Assembly: GCF_001953975.1 (NCBI RefSeq)
Contig: NZ_MBEJ01000102.1
Span: forward strand, 1 to 49,750
Reading direction: 5' to 3'
From: Mycobacterium sp. NS-7484
GTDB taxonomy: Bacteria > Actinomycetota > Actinomycetes > Mycobacteriales > Mycobacteriaceae
DNA: 49,750 nt
Positions 25,489 through 34,652 of this stretch are shown piece by piece. The position numbers and the translations under genes were made by a program. The notes beneath the pieces were generated by a model. That model worked only from the letters and a program-made list of their open reading frames with translations. It had not been told where the DNA came from and did not search any database. The stretch's first letter is position 1, and the number at the start of each line of letters is the position of its first letter.

Positions 25489-28400
25489 ATGAGCGGTTCA
25501 TCTTCGGGCTCCTTTGTCCACCTGCACAACCACACCGAGTACTCGATGCTGGACGGCGCCGCGAAGATCACTCCGATGCTGGCCGAGGCGCAGCGTCTCG
25601 GCATGCCGGCCATCGGAATGACCGACCACGGCAACATGTTCGGGGCCAGCGAGTTCTACAACTCCGCGACCAAGGCCGGTATCAAGCCGATCATCGGTAT
25701 CGAGGCGTACATCGCGCCCGCCTCTCGTTTCGAGACCAAACGTGTCCAGTGGGGTGACCCGAGTCAGAAGGGTGACGACGTCTCGGGTAGCGGTGCCTAC
25801 ACCCACATGACGATGGTCGCCGAGAACGCGACGGGTCTGCGCAACCTGTTCAAACTCTCGTCGCTGGCCTCCTTCGAGGGGCAGCTCGGCAAGTGGGCCC
25901 GCATGGACGCCGAGATCATCGCCGAGCACGCCGAGGGGATCATCGCCACGACGGGTTGTCCGTCGGGTGAGGTGCAGACCCGGCTGCGGCTCGGCCACCG
26001 CCAGGAGGCGCTGGAGGCGGCCGCCAAATGGCGCGAGATCTTCGGTCCCGACAACTTCTTCCTGGAGCTCATGGACCACGGCCTCGACATCGAGCGCCGG
26101 GTCCGTGAAGGCCTGCTGGAAATCGGGCAGAAGCTGGGCATCCCGCCACTGGCCACCAACGACTGCCACTACGTGACGCGGGAGGCCTCGCAGAACCACG
26201 AGGCGCTGCTGTGCATCCAGACCGGCAAGACCTTGTCGGATCCGAACCGCTTCAAGTTCGACGGCGACGGTTACTACCTCAAGTCGGCCGAGGAGATGCG
26301 GGCCCTGTGGGACTCCCAGGTGCCCGGCGCGTGTGATTCCACGGTGCTCATCGGCGAGCGGGTGCAGTCCTACGCCGACGTGTGGACGCCCACCGACCGG
26401 ATGCCGGTGTTCCCGGTTCCCGACGGCCATGACCAGAACTCGTGGCTCACCCATGAGGTGCAGGCCGGCCTTGAGCGCCGATTTCGGGGCGCCACGGTGC
26501 CCACCGAATACACCGACCGCGCGGCCTACGAGATCAAGGTCATCTGCGAGAAGGGTTTTCCCTCCTACTTCCTGATCGTGGCCGACCTGATCAACTACGC
26601 CCGGTCGGTCGGGATCCGGGTGGGCCCGGGTCGTGGGTCGGCCGCCGGCTCACTCGTGGCCTACGCGCTGGGCATCACCAACATCGACCCCATCCCGCAC
26701 GGTCTGCTGTTCGAGCGGTTCCTCAACCCGGAACGTCCGTCGGCCCCCGATATCGACATCGACTTCGACGACCGCCGCCGCGGCGAGATGCTGCGCTACG
26801 CCGCCAACAAGTGGGGTAGTGACCGGGTGGCCCAGGTCATCACCTTCGGTACCATCAAAACCAAGGCGGCGCTGAAGGATTCGGCCCGCGTGCATTACGG
26901 CCAGCCGGGTTTTGCGATCGCCGACCGGATCACCAAGGCGCTGCCGCCGCCCATCATGGCCAAGGACATCCCGGTCTCGGGGATCACCGATCCCAACCAC
27001 GAGCGGTACAAGGAAGCCGCCGAGGTCCGGGCGCTGATCGACACCGATCCGGATGTCCGGACCATCTTCGAGACCGCGCGTGGTCTGGAAGGCCTGGTCC
27101 GCAACGCGGGTGTGCACGCGTGTGCGGTGATCATGAGCTCCGAGCCGCTTATCGACGCGATCCCGCTCTGGAAGCGGCCCCAGGACGGCGCGGTCATCAC
27201 CGGTTGGGACTATCCGTCGTGCGAGGCCATCGGCCTGCTGAAGATGGACTTCCTCGGCCTGCGGAACCTGACGATCATCGGTGACTGCCTGGAGAACATC
27301 AAGGCCAACCGCGGGATCGACCTGGACCTGGACACGCTGCCGTTCGACGATCCGGCGGCCTACGAGCTGCTCGGCCGCGGTGACACCCTGGGCGTGTTCC
27401 AGCTCGACGGCAGTGCCATGCGCGACCTGCTGCGGCGCATGCAGCCCACCGGATTCAACGACATCGTGGCGGTGCTCGCGCTGTACCGTCCCGGTCCGAT
27501 GGGCATGAACGCCCACAATGATTACGCCGACCGCAAGAACGGCCGACAGGCGATCAAACCCATCCACCCCGAGCTCGAGGAACCGCTCAAGGACATCCTC
27601 GCCGAGACCTACGGCCTGATCGTCTACCAAGAGCAGATCATGTTCATCGCGCAGAAGGTCGCCTCCTACACCATGGGTAAGGCCGACGCGCTCCGAAAGG
27701 CCATGGGCAAGAAGAAGCTTGAGGTGCTCGAAGCCGAGTACAAGGGCTTCAAGGAAGGGATGACCGCCAACGGGTTCTCCGAGGCCGCGGTGAAAGCCTT
27801 GTGGGACACCATCCTTCCGTTCGCCGGATACGCGTTCAACAAGTCCCACGCGGCCGGTTACGGTCTCGTGTCCTACTGGACGGCGTACCTGAAGGCGAAC
27901 TACCCGGCCGAGTACATGGCCGGTCTGCTCACCTCCGTCGGTGACGACAAGGACAAGGCCGCGGTCTACCTCGCCGACTGCCGCCGGCTCGGCATCACCG
28001 TGCTGCCACCCGACGTCAACGAGTCGGTGCAGAACTTCGCCTCGGTGGGCGACGACATCCGGTTCGGTCTGGGCGCGATCCGCAACGTCGGCGCGAATGT
28101 CGTTGCCTCGCTCATCAATACCCGTACCGAGAAGGGCAAGTACGCCGACTTCTCCGACTACCTCAACAAGATCGACATCGCGGCCTGCAACAAGAAGGTC
28201 ACCGAATCATTGGTGAAGGCAGGCGCGTTCGACTCGCTCGGCCATCCCCGCAAGGGGCTGTTCCTGGTGCACACCGATGCGGTCGATTCGGTGCTCGGCA
28301 CCAAGAAGGCCGAAGCGATGGGCCAGTTCGACCTTTTCGGTGGCACCGATGACGGCGGCGGCACGGACGCTGTGTTCACCATCCGTGTGCCGGAAGAGGA

Positions 28401-29037
28401 GTGGGAGGACAAGCACAAGCTCGCCCTCGAACGCGAGATGCTGGGGCTGTACGTGTCCGGGCATCCGCTCAACGGCGTCGCGCATCTGTTGGCCAACCAG
28501 GTCGACACCCAGATTCCGGCGATCCTCGACGGCGATGTCGCCAACGATGCGCAGGTGGTGGTCGGCGGCATCCTGGCCTCGGTCAACCGTCGCGTGAACA
28601 AGAACGGCTTGCCTTGGGCGTCAGCTCAATTGGAAGACCTCACCGGTGGTATCGAGGTTCTGTTCTTCCCGCAGACCTATTCGCTGTTCGGTCACGAGAT
28701 CGCCGACGACGTGGTGGTGCTGGTCAAGGCGAAGGTGGCCGCGCGCGACGACCGGATCTCGCTGATCGCCCACGAGCTCGTCGTGCCCGACTTCAGCAGC
28801 GCCCAGGCTGACCGTCCGCTGGCGGTCAGCCTGCCCACGAGGCAGTGCACGATCGACAAGGTCAGTGCGCTCAAGCAGGTGCTGGCCAACCACCCCGGCA
28901 CGTCCCAGGTGCATCTGCGGCTGATCAGCGGTGAGCGGATCACCACGCTGGAGTTGGATCAGTCGCTGCGCGTCACTCCGTCGTCGGCCTTGATGGGTGA
29001 CCTCAAGGCGCTGCTGGGCCCCGGTTGCCTGGGGTAG
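25489..29037 (+). CDS. dnaE1: DNA polymerase III alpha subunit
   Basis: This 1182-residue replicative polymerase opens with a PHP domain (FVHLHNHTEYSMLDGA from residue 9). In M. tuberculosis DnaE1 the metal-binding His residues of PHP provide 3'-5' proofreading, and those His are kept here. The polymerase active site contains PDIDIDFDDRR at about residues 420-430, with GRGSAAGSLVAYALG before it and VITFGTIKTKAALKD after it. The helix-hairpin-helix region and an OB fold (VVVGGILASVNRRVNKNG, near 1023) follow. It elongates chromosomal DNA as part of the Pol III holoenzyme. The last 79 bases overlap the convergent PPOX gene. Confidence 0.98.
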   Translation: MSGSSSGSFVHLHNHTEYSMLDGAAKITPMLAEAQRLGMPAIGMTDHGNMFGASEFYNSATKAGIKPIIGIEAYIAPASRFETKRVQWGDPSQKGDDVSGSGAYTHMTMVAENATGLRNLFKLSSLASFEGQLGKWARMDAEIIAEHAEGIIATTGCPSGEVQTRLRLGHRQEALEAAAKWREIFGPDNFFLELMDHGLDIERRVREGLLEIGQKLGIPPLATNDCHYVTREASQNHEALLCIQTGKTLSDPNRFKFDGDGYYLKSAEEMRALWDSQVPGACDSTVLIGERVQSYADVWTPTDRMPVFPVPDGHDQNSWLTHEVQAGLERRFRGATVPTEYTDRAAYEIKVICEKGFPSYFLIVADLINYARSVGIRVGPGRGSAAGSLVAYALGITNIDPIPHGLLFERFLNPERPSAPDIDIDFDDRRRGEMLRYAANKWGSDRVAQVITFGTIKTKAALKDSARVHYGQPGFAIADRITKALPPPIMAKDIPVSGITDPNHERYKEAAEVRALIDTDPDVRTIFETARGLEGLVRNAGVHACAVIMSSEPLIDAIPLWKRPQDGAVITGWDYPSCEAIGLLKMDFLGLRNLTIIGDCLENIKANRGIDLDLDTLPFDDPAAYELLGRGDTLGVFQLDGSAMRDLLRRMQPTGFNDIVAVLALYRPGPMGMNAHNDYADRKNGRQAIKPIHPELEEPLKDILAETYGLIVYQEQIMFIAQKVASYTMGKADALRKAMGKKKLEVLEAEYKGFKEGMTANGFSEAAVKALWDTILPFAGYAFNKSHAAGYGLVSYWTAYLKANYPAEYMAGLLTSVGDDKDKAAVYLADCRRLGITVLPPDVNESVQNFASVGDDIRFGLGAIRNVGANVVASLINTRTEKGKYADFSDYLNKIDIAACNKKVTESLVKAGAFDSLGHPRKGLFLVHTDAVDSVLGTKKAEAMGQFDLFGGTDDGGGTDAVFTIRVPEEEWEDKHKLALEREMLGLYVSGHPLNGVAHLLANQVDTQIPAILDGDVANDAQVVVGGILASVNRRVNKNGLPWASAQLEDLTGGIEVLFFPQTYSLFGHEIADDVVVLVKAKVAARDDRISLIAHELVVPDFSSAQADRPLAVSLPTRQCTIDKVSALKQVLANHPGTSQVHLRLISGERITTLELDQSLRVTPSSALMGDLKALLGPGCLG

Positions 29038-29489
29038 CCGGGGGAGTCCGGCGTCAACTCGACGCGAACGATGGCGCTGTCAGGCCACACTTCACGCATC
29101 CGCGCGCGGCGTAGCTTTTCGCGTAGCGGGAGGTCCCGGTGCACGTTGGTGACACCGGGGATCTTCAGCAGCGGCACGATGTTCCACTGCCAGCCGTAGC
29201 GCCGGTGCAGCGCACGGTTGGCCTGCTGTGCCGGCGCGCCCGACAGCATCGAAGCCCGGCCGTGCAGACGAATGCCGTCGGTGATGCGACCGCGATAGTC
29301 GCAGGCGATGAGCTCGACTTCTGGGTTTGCGCTCAGGCGTTTGGTCTTTGGGCCCCGCTTCGTCCGGAAGACGATGCTTCGGTCGTCCTCGACGGCGAAC
29401 CAGATCGGGGTGTCGACGGGCGAACCGTCACGACGGAAGCTGCGTAGGACCGCGTAACGGGTTCGGTTCAAGGTGTCGGTGGATGACAT
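28959..29489 (-). CDS. PPOX-class, probably F420-dependent, flavin-fold oxidoreductase
   Basis: The protein has 176 residues from ATG 29489. It has the split-barrel fold of pyridoxamine-phosphate-oxidase-like proteins: TRYAVLRSFRRDGSPVDTPIWFAV, IVFRTKRGPKTKRLSANPEV, LIACDYRGRI and RLHGRASML. The spacing resembles mycobacterial F420-binding members that reduce small molecules. The C-terminal 26 residues are Pro/Ser-rich, probably disordered, and are encoded antisense to the 3' end of dnaE1 (79-bp overlap). It is divergent from a MerR-type regulator, with a strong dyad between them, so it is the most likely regulated target. Confidence 0.82.
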   Translation of the reverse strand: MSSTDTLNRTRYAVLRSFRRDGSPVDTPIWFAVEDDRSIVFRTKRGPKTKRLSANPEVELIACDYRGRITDGIRLHGRASMLSGAPAQQANRALHRRYGWQWNIVPLLKIPGVTNVHRDLPLREKLRRARMREVWPDSAIVRVELTPDSPGYPRQPGPSSALRSPIKADDGVTRSD

Positions 29490-29495
29490 GCCACG

Positions 29496-29523
29496 AGTCA
29501 ACAACTTAGAGTTGACTCTAAGT
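29496..29523. promoter_or_regulatory. MerR-type operator between PPOX and MerR genes
   Basis: A perfect 8-bp dyad, ACTTAGAG (29504-29511) and CTCTAAGT (29516-29523), is separated by TTGA. It is overlapped by a second pair, AGTCAAC (29496-29502) and GTTGACT (29511-29517). The form (CTTAGAG...CTCTAAG) is typical of operators of MerR-family activators. It covers both divergent promoters: TTGACT occurs on each strand. Confidence 0.75.
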
Positions 29524-29547
29524 CAAGTCCGCGGTGAGGAGTTCACG

Positions 29548-29937
29548 GTGAGCGAACGGCTGACCATCGGTGAGGTGGCCCGTCGGGCGGGCGTCGCGCA
29601 GACCGCGCTGCGTTATTACGAACAGCTGGGTCTGCTCCCGGCTCCGGAGCGCGTCGGTGGGCAGCGGCGTTACCAGGAGTCGGTGCTCGTGCGGCTGGAG
29701 GTGATCCGGCTCTGCAAGAGCGCAGGATTCACGCTCGACGACATCGTCGTGCTGATGGACGACGACGCCCCCGGGCGGCCGGCTGCGCGGGTCCTGGCTC
29801 AGGCCAAGCTCTCCCAGATCAATGAGCAGATGAGTGCGCTGGCGCAAGCCAGGGCGATCATCGAGTGGGGCATGCAGTGCACGTGCCCGTCCATCGATGC
29901 GTGTACCTGTGGCATTCACGCGGCGGTGCCGACCTGA
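29548..29937 (+). CDS. MerR-family regulator with C-terminal Cys cluster
   Basis: The protein has 129 residues from GTG 29548, fixed by GAGGAG (29536-29541) six bases upstream; a longer frame would read through the operator. The winged HTH is typical: LTIGEVARRAGVAQTALRYYE, then GLLPAPERVGGQRRYQE. A dimerisation helix follows (LAQAKLSQINEQMSALAQAR). The end reads MQCTCPSIDACTCGIHAAV, giving C-x-C-x5-C-x-C, which could bind a metal ion or an Fe-S cluster; SoxR has a related but differently spaced cluster. It probably controls itself and the divergent PPOX gene through the dyad at 29496-29523. The signal is not known. Confidence 0.87.
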   Translation: MSERLTIGEVARRAGVAQTALRYYEQLGLLPAPERVGGQRRYQESVLVRLEVIRLCKSAGFTLDDIVVLMDDDAPGRPAARVLAQAKLSQINEQMSALAQARAIIEWGMQCTCPSIDACTCGIHAAVPT

Positions 29938-29949
29938 CGGAGCAAGCGG

Positions 29950-30783
29950 TCAGAACCGGTACCGCAGGATCCGCGCTTTGCGGGCTGTCGCCTTGCTGAG
30001 GGCTGAGGCTCGAGTGGCAATGCGCACCCAGCGGGGGAAGAGGTCGACCTCGGGCTGGCGGGTAAGGCTGGTCTCCTCGACCAGGTGCAGTCGTGGATTC
30101 CATGTTTCGGGATGGTGAGCATCCTTGAATCCGGGGTATCCCCACTGGCTCTCGACGTCTTTGAACATCTTGGCCGGAAACAGTTTGAGTGCCGCCCGGC
30201 TGATCCAACCGATGCGGCCGTAGTCGTTGAAGGCCACCTCGCCGGAGTCGAAGTGTTGGGTGATCTTTTGGAAGATGCCGATGATCACCGGCTCGGAAAG
30301 GAATGCGAACAGTCCGTCCGCCACCAAGATGGTGGGCCGATCGGACGGGATCGGATCGGTCCAGTCCGGGTCGTCCAGTGATGCGACGACGATGTGGGCC
30401 TGGGGGAGTGGCGGAATCACGCGCCCCCGCAGTTCGCTGACCCCAGGCAGGTCGACGCTGTACCAGTCGACCGTCGCCGGCGGCGCTACCCGGTGTACGC
30501 CACTGTCGAGGCCGCCTCCGAGGTCTACGACGACCGCGTCGGGATGCTCGGCCACGAACGCGCGGACCCGGGCATCGAGCATCTTGGCCCGCAACGCCGT
30601 CTGGCACACCATACTGGTCTGCACGCCCAAGCCGGCGAAGTCGTAGTCGAGTTCGCCGACCGCCCGATCTGCCAGTGCGTCGCCGAGGATCGGCCGGGCC
30701 CATCGGCTGTCGAGCGCCCTGGCGTACAGGGTCAAGAATGCGGTTTCTTCTACCGGCGCCAGGCCAGTCGTAGCGATTCCCAC
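29950..30783 (-). CDS. Leucine-carboxyl-methyltransferase-like SAM methyltransferase
   Basis: The protein has 277 residues from GTG 30783, with AGGAG upstream. The SAM-binding motif is VVVDLGGGLDSGVHRV near residue 85, followed by WYSVDLPGV (acidic residue for SAM ribose) and LVADGLFAFLSEP. This matches the LCMT/TcmP-like methyltransferase family (FLTLYARALDSRWARPILGDALADRAV is the usual N-terminus). Mycobacteria have many paralogs; most have unknown substrates, and some O-methylate polyketides or sugars. It converges on the MerR gene with 12 bp between stops. The codon frame is open further upstream, but that part looks non-coding. Confidence 0.85.
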   Translation of the reverse strand: MGIATTGLAPVEETAFLTLYARALDSRWARPILGDALADRAVGELDYDFAGLGVQTSMVCQTALRAKMLDARVRAFVAEHPDAVVVDLGGGLDSGVHRVAPPATVDWYSVDLPGVSELRGRVIPPLPQAHIVVASLDDPDWTDPIPSDRPTILVADGLFAFLSEPVIIGIFQKITQHFDSGEVAFNDYGRIGWISRAALKLFPAKMFKDVESQWGYPGFKDAHHPETWNPRLHLVEETSLTRQPEVDLFPRWVRIATRASALSKATARKARILRYRF

Positions 30784-30863
30784 GAGTCCGACGGTACTCC
30801 TGGTCCGTGGCTGAACGATTCGCCGAAAAGGTTTACCGCACTTGCCATTACGCGGCTCGAACG

Positions 30864-31094
30864 TCAGTGACCCGAGGGGGACGAGTGGCCGAGGCCCAGC
30901 CACACCACAAGGGTGGCCGCGCTCGCAGCGAGAACGGCAGGTGCCGCGCTCATCGTGACCACGCCGACGCCCAGCAGCACCAGGGCACCGATCGACAGGG
31001 CGATCAATTTGTAGGCCGGCCAGGGCACCCCGGCGATGTCGACCTGGTGATCAGCCCGGAAGGTGGCGTTGCGAAAGTTCCCGGCCGCGGTCAT
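30864..31094 (-). CDS. Small two-helix membrane protein
   Basis: The protein has 76 residues from ATG 31094. After a polar N-terminus (MTAAGNFRNATFRADHQVD) come two hydrophobic stretches: YKLIALSIGALVLLGVGVV and PAVLAASAATLVVWLGLG, then a short tail. No ribosome site is visible, and TATCGT upstream could be a -10 for a leaderless start. I do not recognise the family. The stop is 80 bp upstream of the methyltransferase start on the same strand, so co-transcription is possible. Confidence 0.55.
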   Translation of the reverse strand: MTAAGNFRNATFRADHQVDIAGVPWPAYKLIALSIGALVLLGVGVVTMSAAPAVLAASAATLVVWLGLGHSSPSGH

Positions 31095-31168
31095 ACATTG
31101 ACGATAGCTCGCAAGAAAGATTTCGGCTACCCGAAACACGGAATGAGGGGTATCCGGTTATCGGGGCC

Positions 31169-31597
31169 TCAGCAGTGGGCTTCCATCTCGAACTGAACCT
31201 CGGCCGGCTTGGTAGGACGATCGGCGAAGGCGCCATGCGCGGTGCCGCTGACCCGGATGGTCGTTCCCTCCATTTCCGCGCCGGCGAGGGCGTCGTCCGC
31301 CGCGCTACCGGTAAACCCCGCCAAGTCGTGGATCCGCATCACCTTGGGCTCGACAGCGCCGCCCGTCTCTACGATTGCCGTGAAGCCGGGTGTTTGCGGC
31401 AGGGTCTCGATGGTCCAGAGCCAGCCTCGCTGCGTGCAGTCGACCGGATACGTCGCGGATGTTTCCTTGTTATCGATCACCATCCGCGCGGTCAAGGCGC
31501 CGGCAGGGACTTCGGTGGGGCTCGCGCAGGCAGCCACGGCCACGGCCGGGGCCGTCACAGCGCAGACCGCCAACTGCCGAACACCGAGCCGCCACAT
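31169..31597 (-). CDS. Probable LpqH-like (19-kDa antigen family) lipoprotein
   Basis: The protein has 142 residues from ATG 31597, with GGAAG 8 nt upstream; a longer start at 31636 adds 13 residues before the signal. The signal peptide ends in a lipobox (AVAVAAC), so the mature protein would start with a lipidated Cys followed by ASPTEVP. The body has ARMVIDNKETSATYPVDCTQRGWLWTIET and ends with EVQFEMEAHC, which fits the mycobacterial 19-kDa lipoprotein family, including two Cys for a disulfide. It would be processed by LspA, which is also in this window, and anchored in the membrane or wall. The function of the family is largely unknown. Confidence 0.78.
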   Translation of the reverse strand: MWRLGVRQLAVCAVTAPAVAVAACASPTEVPAGALTARMVIDNKETSATYPVDCTQRGWLWTIETLPQTPGFTAIVETGGAVEPKVMRIHDLAGFTGSAADDALAGAEMEGTTIRVSGTAHGAFADRPTKPAEVQFEMEAHC

Positions 31598-31694
31598 GCG
31601 GGTTGTCTTCCCGCTTCGAAGCCAGGTCAACCACATTTCGGCCGTCTTGTGCGATTGGGCCTACCGCGTCGACGACGGCCTTAGGCTTAGTGGC

Positions 31695-32132
31695 ATGCCG
31701 CTCACCGGAGATTACGAACCGAGCACATCCGACTGGGCTCGCGAGAACGCCGAGACGTACATGTCCTCTGGCGGCACGTCCGGCACCGAGCTCAACGGGC
31801 GACCGGTGATCCTGCTGACCACCATCGGTGCGAAAACCGGCAAGATCCGCAAGACACCACTCATGCGCGTCGAGCGCAACGGTGAATACGCGGTGGTCGC
31901 GTCACTGGGAGGGGCCCCGAAAAACCCGGTCTGGTACTACAACGTCAAGAAGAATCCCCACGTCGAACTCCAAGACGGCACCGCGTCGGGTGATTACACG
32001 GCGCGCGAAGTCACCGGTGACGAGAAGGCGCTGTGGTGGCAGCGCGCGGTGGAGGCATTCCCTGACTACGCCGAGTACCAGAAGAAGACCGAGCGTCAGA
32101 TCCCGGTGTTTGTGCTCACCCCGGTGCCGTGA
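31695..32132 (+). CDS. Deazaflavin (F420)-dependent nitroreductase-family protein (Rv1558-like)
   Basis: The 145-residue protein belongs to the Ddn/DUF385 family: GRPVILLTTIGAKTGKIRKT, PLMRVERNGEYAVVASLGGA, PKNPVWYYNVKKNPHVELQDG and WWQRAVEAFPDYAEYQ. Family members bind coenzyme F420 and reduce quinones or nitroimidazoles such as pretomanid; the residues above include the F420-contacting region. The sequence and its place just before ilvA match Rv1558. The start may be leaderless: TTAGGCTTAG lies 4 bases before the ATG and there is no ribosome site. Physiological substrate unknown. Confidence 0.92.
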   Translation: MPLTGDYEPSTSDWARENAETYMSSGGTSGTELNGRPVILLTTIGAKTGKIRKTPLMRVERNGEYAVVASLGGAPKNPVWYYNVKKNPHVELQDGTASGDYTAREVTGDEKALWWQRAVEAFPDYAEYQKKTERQIPVFVLTPVP

Positions 32133-32160
32133 AACCGCTGGCCAGTGGCACCATTGAACG

Positions 32161-33453
32161 GTGACTGCCGAATTGAGCAAGAGCTCGCGAGTGCCTCCCA
32201 CGACTGCGCCGCTGTCCGCGGCCGACATCGACGAGGCCGTTGAGCGAATTTCGGGCGTGGTCACACGCAGCCCGCTGCAATACAACGAACGCCTGTCGGA
32301 AGCCACCGGTGCCAACGTCTACCTCAAACGCGAGGATCTACAGGCCGTACGTTCGTACAAGGTTCGGGGGGCATTCAACCTGATGGCCCAGCTCTCGGCG
32401 GACGAATTGGCCGCCGGGGTGGTGTGTTCCTCGGCGGGCAATCACGCACAGGGTTTCGCCATGGCGTGCCGGTCGATGAAAACCCACGGCCGGGTCTACG
32501 TACCCGGCAAGACGCCGAAACAGAAACGGGACCGCATCCGCTACCACGGGCGGGAGTTCATCGACCTCATCGCCGTGGGGTCGACGTACGATCTCGCGGC
32601 GGCCGCCGCGCTGGACGACGTCGCGCGCACCGGGGCCACCCTGGTGCCCCCGTATGACGACGTACGCACCATCGCCGGTCAGGGCACCATCGCCGCCGAA
32701 ATCCTCGACCAACTCGAGGAGGAACCGGACCTGGTGATCGTGCCGGTCGGCGGCGGCGGTTGTATCGCAGGCATCACCACCTATCTGGCGGAGCGCGCCT
32801 CGGATACCTCGATCCTCGGGGTCGAACCCGCGGGTGCGGCGTCCATGATCGCCGCACTGGCCGAGGGTGCTCCGGTGACGCTCGAGAACGTCGATCAGTT
32901 CGTCGACGGCGCGGCGGGGGCCCGCGCCGGGGCGCTGCCGTATGCCGCCCTGGCCGCGGCTGGAGACATGGTCACGCTCACCACGGTCGACGAGGGTGCG
33001 GTGTGTACCACGATGCTCGACCTGTACCAGAACGACGGGATCATCGCCGAACCGGCGGGCGCGTTGTCGGTGGCGGCGTTGTTGGAGGCCGACATCGAGC
33101 CGGGATCGACGGTGGTATGCCTGATCTCGGGCGGGAACAACGACGTCTCGCGCTACAGCGAGGTGGTCGAACGCTCGTTGGTGCATCTGGGGCTCAAGCA
33201 CTACTTCCTGGTCGACTTTCCCCAGGAGCCCGGGGCGCTGCGCCGGTTCCTCGACGAGGTGCTGGGCCCGGGCGACGACATTACGTTGTTCGAGTACGTC
33301 AAACGCAACAACCGCGAGACCGGTGAGGCGTTCTGCGGCGTCGAGCTGAGTGCGGCGACGGATCTCGAAGGCCTGCTGGCCCGCATGGCGGGCTCCGACA
33401 TCCACGTCGAATTGCTCGAACCGGGATCACCCACGTACCGCTATCTGACCTGA
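32161..33453 (+). CDS. ilvA: Threonine dehydratase (biosynthetic)
   Basis: This 430-residue PLP enzyme has the Schiff-base Lys in VRSYKVRGAFNLM (residue about 63), SSAGNHAQGFA as substrate loop, and GGGGCIAG as phosphate-binding loop. One ACT-like domain closes the protein (YFLVDFPQEPGALRRFLDEV), as in the short IlvA of M. tuberculosis (Rv1559) rather than the two-domain enterobacterial form. It deaminates threonine to 2-oxobutanoate, the first step to isoleucine, and is expected to be inhibited by isoleucine. GTG start; the gap from the F420-type gene is 28 nt, so they may be co-transcribed. It converges on the MFS gene. Confidence 0.96.
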   Translation: MTAELSKSSRVPPTTAPLSAADIDEAVERISGVVTRSPLQYNERLSEATGANVYLKREDLQAVRSYKVRGAFNLMAQLSADELAAGVVCSSAGNHAQGFAMACRSMKTHGRVYVPGKTPKQKRDRIRYHGREFIDLIAVGSTYDLAAAAALDDVARTGATLVPPYDDVRTIAGQGTIAAEILDQLEEEPDLVIVPVGGGGCIAGITTYLAERASDTSILGVEPAGAASMIAALAEGAPVTLENVDQFVDGAAGARAGALPYAALAAAGDMVTLTTVDEGAVCTTMLDLYQNDGIIAEPAGALSVAALLEADIEPGSTVVCLISGGNNDVSRYSEVVERSLVHLGLKHYFLVDFPQEPGALRRFLDEVLGPGDDITLFEYVKRNNRETGEAFCGVELSAATDLEGLLARMAGSDIHVELLEPGSPTYRYLT

Positions 33454-33482
33454 GCCGGCCTTCGCGGCCACCGTCATCACGG

Positions 33483-34637
33483 TCAGACCGCGGATCGGCT
33501 GACTGACCACACGACGAGTGCGCAGGCCGCGAAGGTCGCGCCGAGGATGCTCGATCCGATCCATCCCGCGACCGAGTACACCGCGGTCGTCGCGGTTGCG
33601 CCGGCAGCCGAGCCCAGCGAATAGAAGAACATGTAGCCGCCGATGACGCTGCTGGTGCGGTGTGGATAGGTCGTGGTGAGCGCATGCTGATTGCTCACGT
33701 GCGCTGCCTGCACGGCGAAATCGAGCACGATCACACCCGCGACGACGAGGACCAGCGACCAACAGGCCTGTCCGATGGCCAGCCACGACGCGACCAGGAG
33801 CCCGAGTGCCCCGCCGGTGACGGTGCCGGCGAGTCCGGTATCGGCCCAGCGTCCCGCCCGCGCGGCGCTGAGCGCGCCGGCGAGGCCCGCGATGCCGAAC
33901 AGTCCGATCTGTGCTGCGCTCAGGTGCCACGGACCAGCTGTGAGCGGCAAAGCCAGGCCGCTCCACAGCGTGCCGAAGGAGGCGAACAGGAAGAACGCGA
34001 TCAGTCCGCGCGAGATGAACAGAGGTTCGCCGAACAGCCGGCCAAACGATGCCAGCACCTGTGGATAGGTGCTCTGGTGGATTCGTGGGTCGGGCGGCAG
34101 CAGTCGCGCGCCCGCGGCTGCCAGCACGACCAGAACCAGGGCGAGTCCGGCGTAGATGCTGCGCCACCCCCACGCTGTGGCCAGAGCCCCCGCGGCCACG
34201 CGCGCGCCGAGGATGCCGACGACGACACCGGAGGTCACCACGCCGAGGGTCCGGCCGCGTTCGGCGGGTGTGGACAGGGCTGCGGCATAGGCGACAGTGG
34301 TCTGGACGACGGCCGCGAACAACCCGGCGATTGCCAATCCGGTCAGCAGTAGCCAGGTGCCGGGCGCCACCGCGGCTACGGTGACGCCGACGGCGGCCAG
34401 CGCCAGATGCGCACTGATGAGCCGACGACGGTCGAACACGTCACCGAACGGAACCAGCAGAATCAATCCCAGGAGATATCCGAGCTGTCCGGCTGTGACG
34501 ATCCAGCCGAGCTCAGCCTCCGGCACGCCGAGTTCACCGCCGATCTGGGTCAGTACCGGCTGCGCGGCATAGACCGTGGAAACGGCCACTGCGCATACGG
34601 CAGCGAAGAGCGTCCGCATACCAAGGGTCAGTTTCAC
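33483..34637 (-). CDS. MFS transporter, putative efflux pump
   Basis: The protein has 384 residues from GTG 34637, preceded by GGAGG (34643-34647). Twelve helices are likely. The MFS signature between helices 2 and 3 is present as LLVPFGDVFDRRRLI, and helix 5 carries GVVVGILGARVAAGALATAWGWRSIY. This layout is like DHA1/YnfM-type drug or sugar-efflux proteins. It is divergent from an HxlR-type regulator with a perfect palindrome between them, so expression is probably induced by the regulator's signal. The substrate is unknown. Confidence 0.86.
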   Translation of the reverse strand: MKLTLGMRTLFAAVCAVAVSTVYAAQPVLTQIGGELGVPEAELGWIVTAGQLGYLLGLILLVPFGDVFDRRRLISAHLALAAVGVTVAAVAPGTWLLLTGLAIAGLFAAVVQTTVAYAAALSTPAERGRTLGVVTSGVVVGILGARVAAGALATAWGWRSIYAGLALVLVVLAAAGARLLPPDPRIHQSTYPQVLASFGRLFGEPLFISRGLIAFFLFASFGTLWSGLALPLTAGPWHLSAAQIGLFGIAGLAGALSAARAGRWADTGLAGTVTGGALGLLVASWLAIGQACWSLVLVVAGVIVLDFAVQAAHVSNQHALTTTYPHRTSSVIGGYMFFYSLGSAAGATATTAVYSVAGWIGSSILGATFAACALVVWSVSRSAV

Positions 34638-34652
34638 CACCACCTCCAATTG

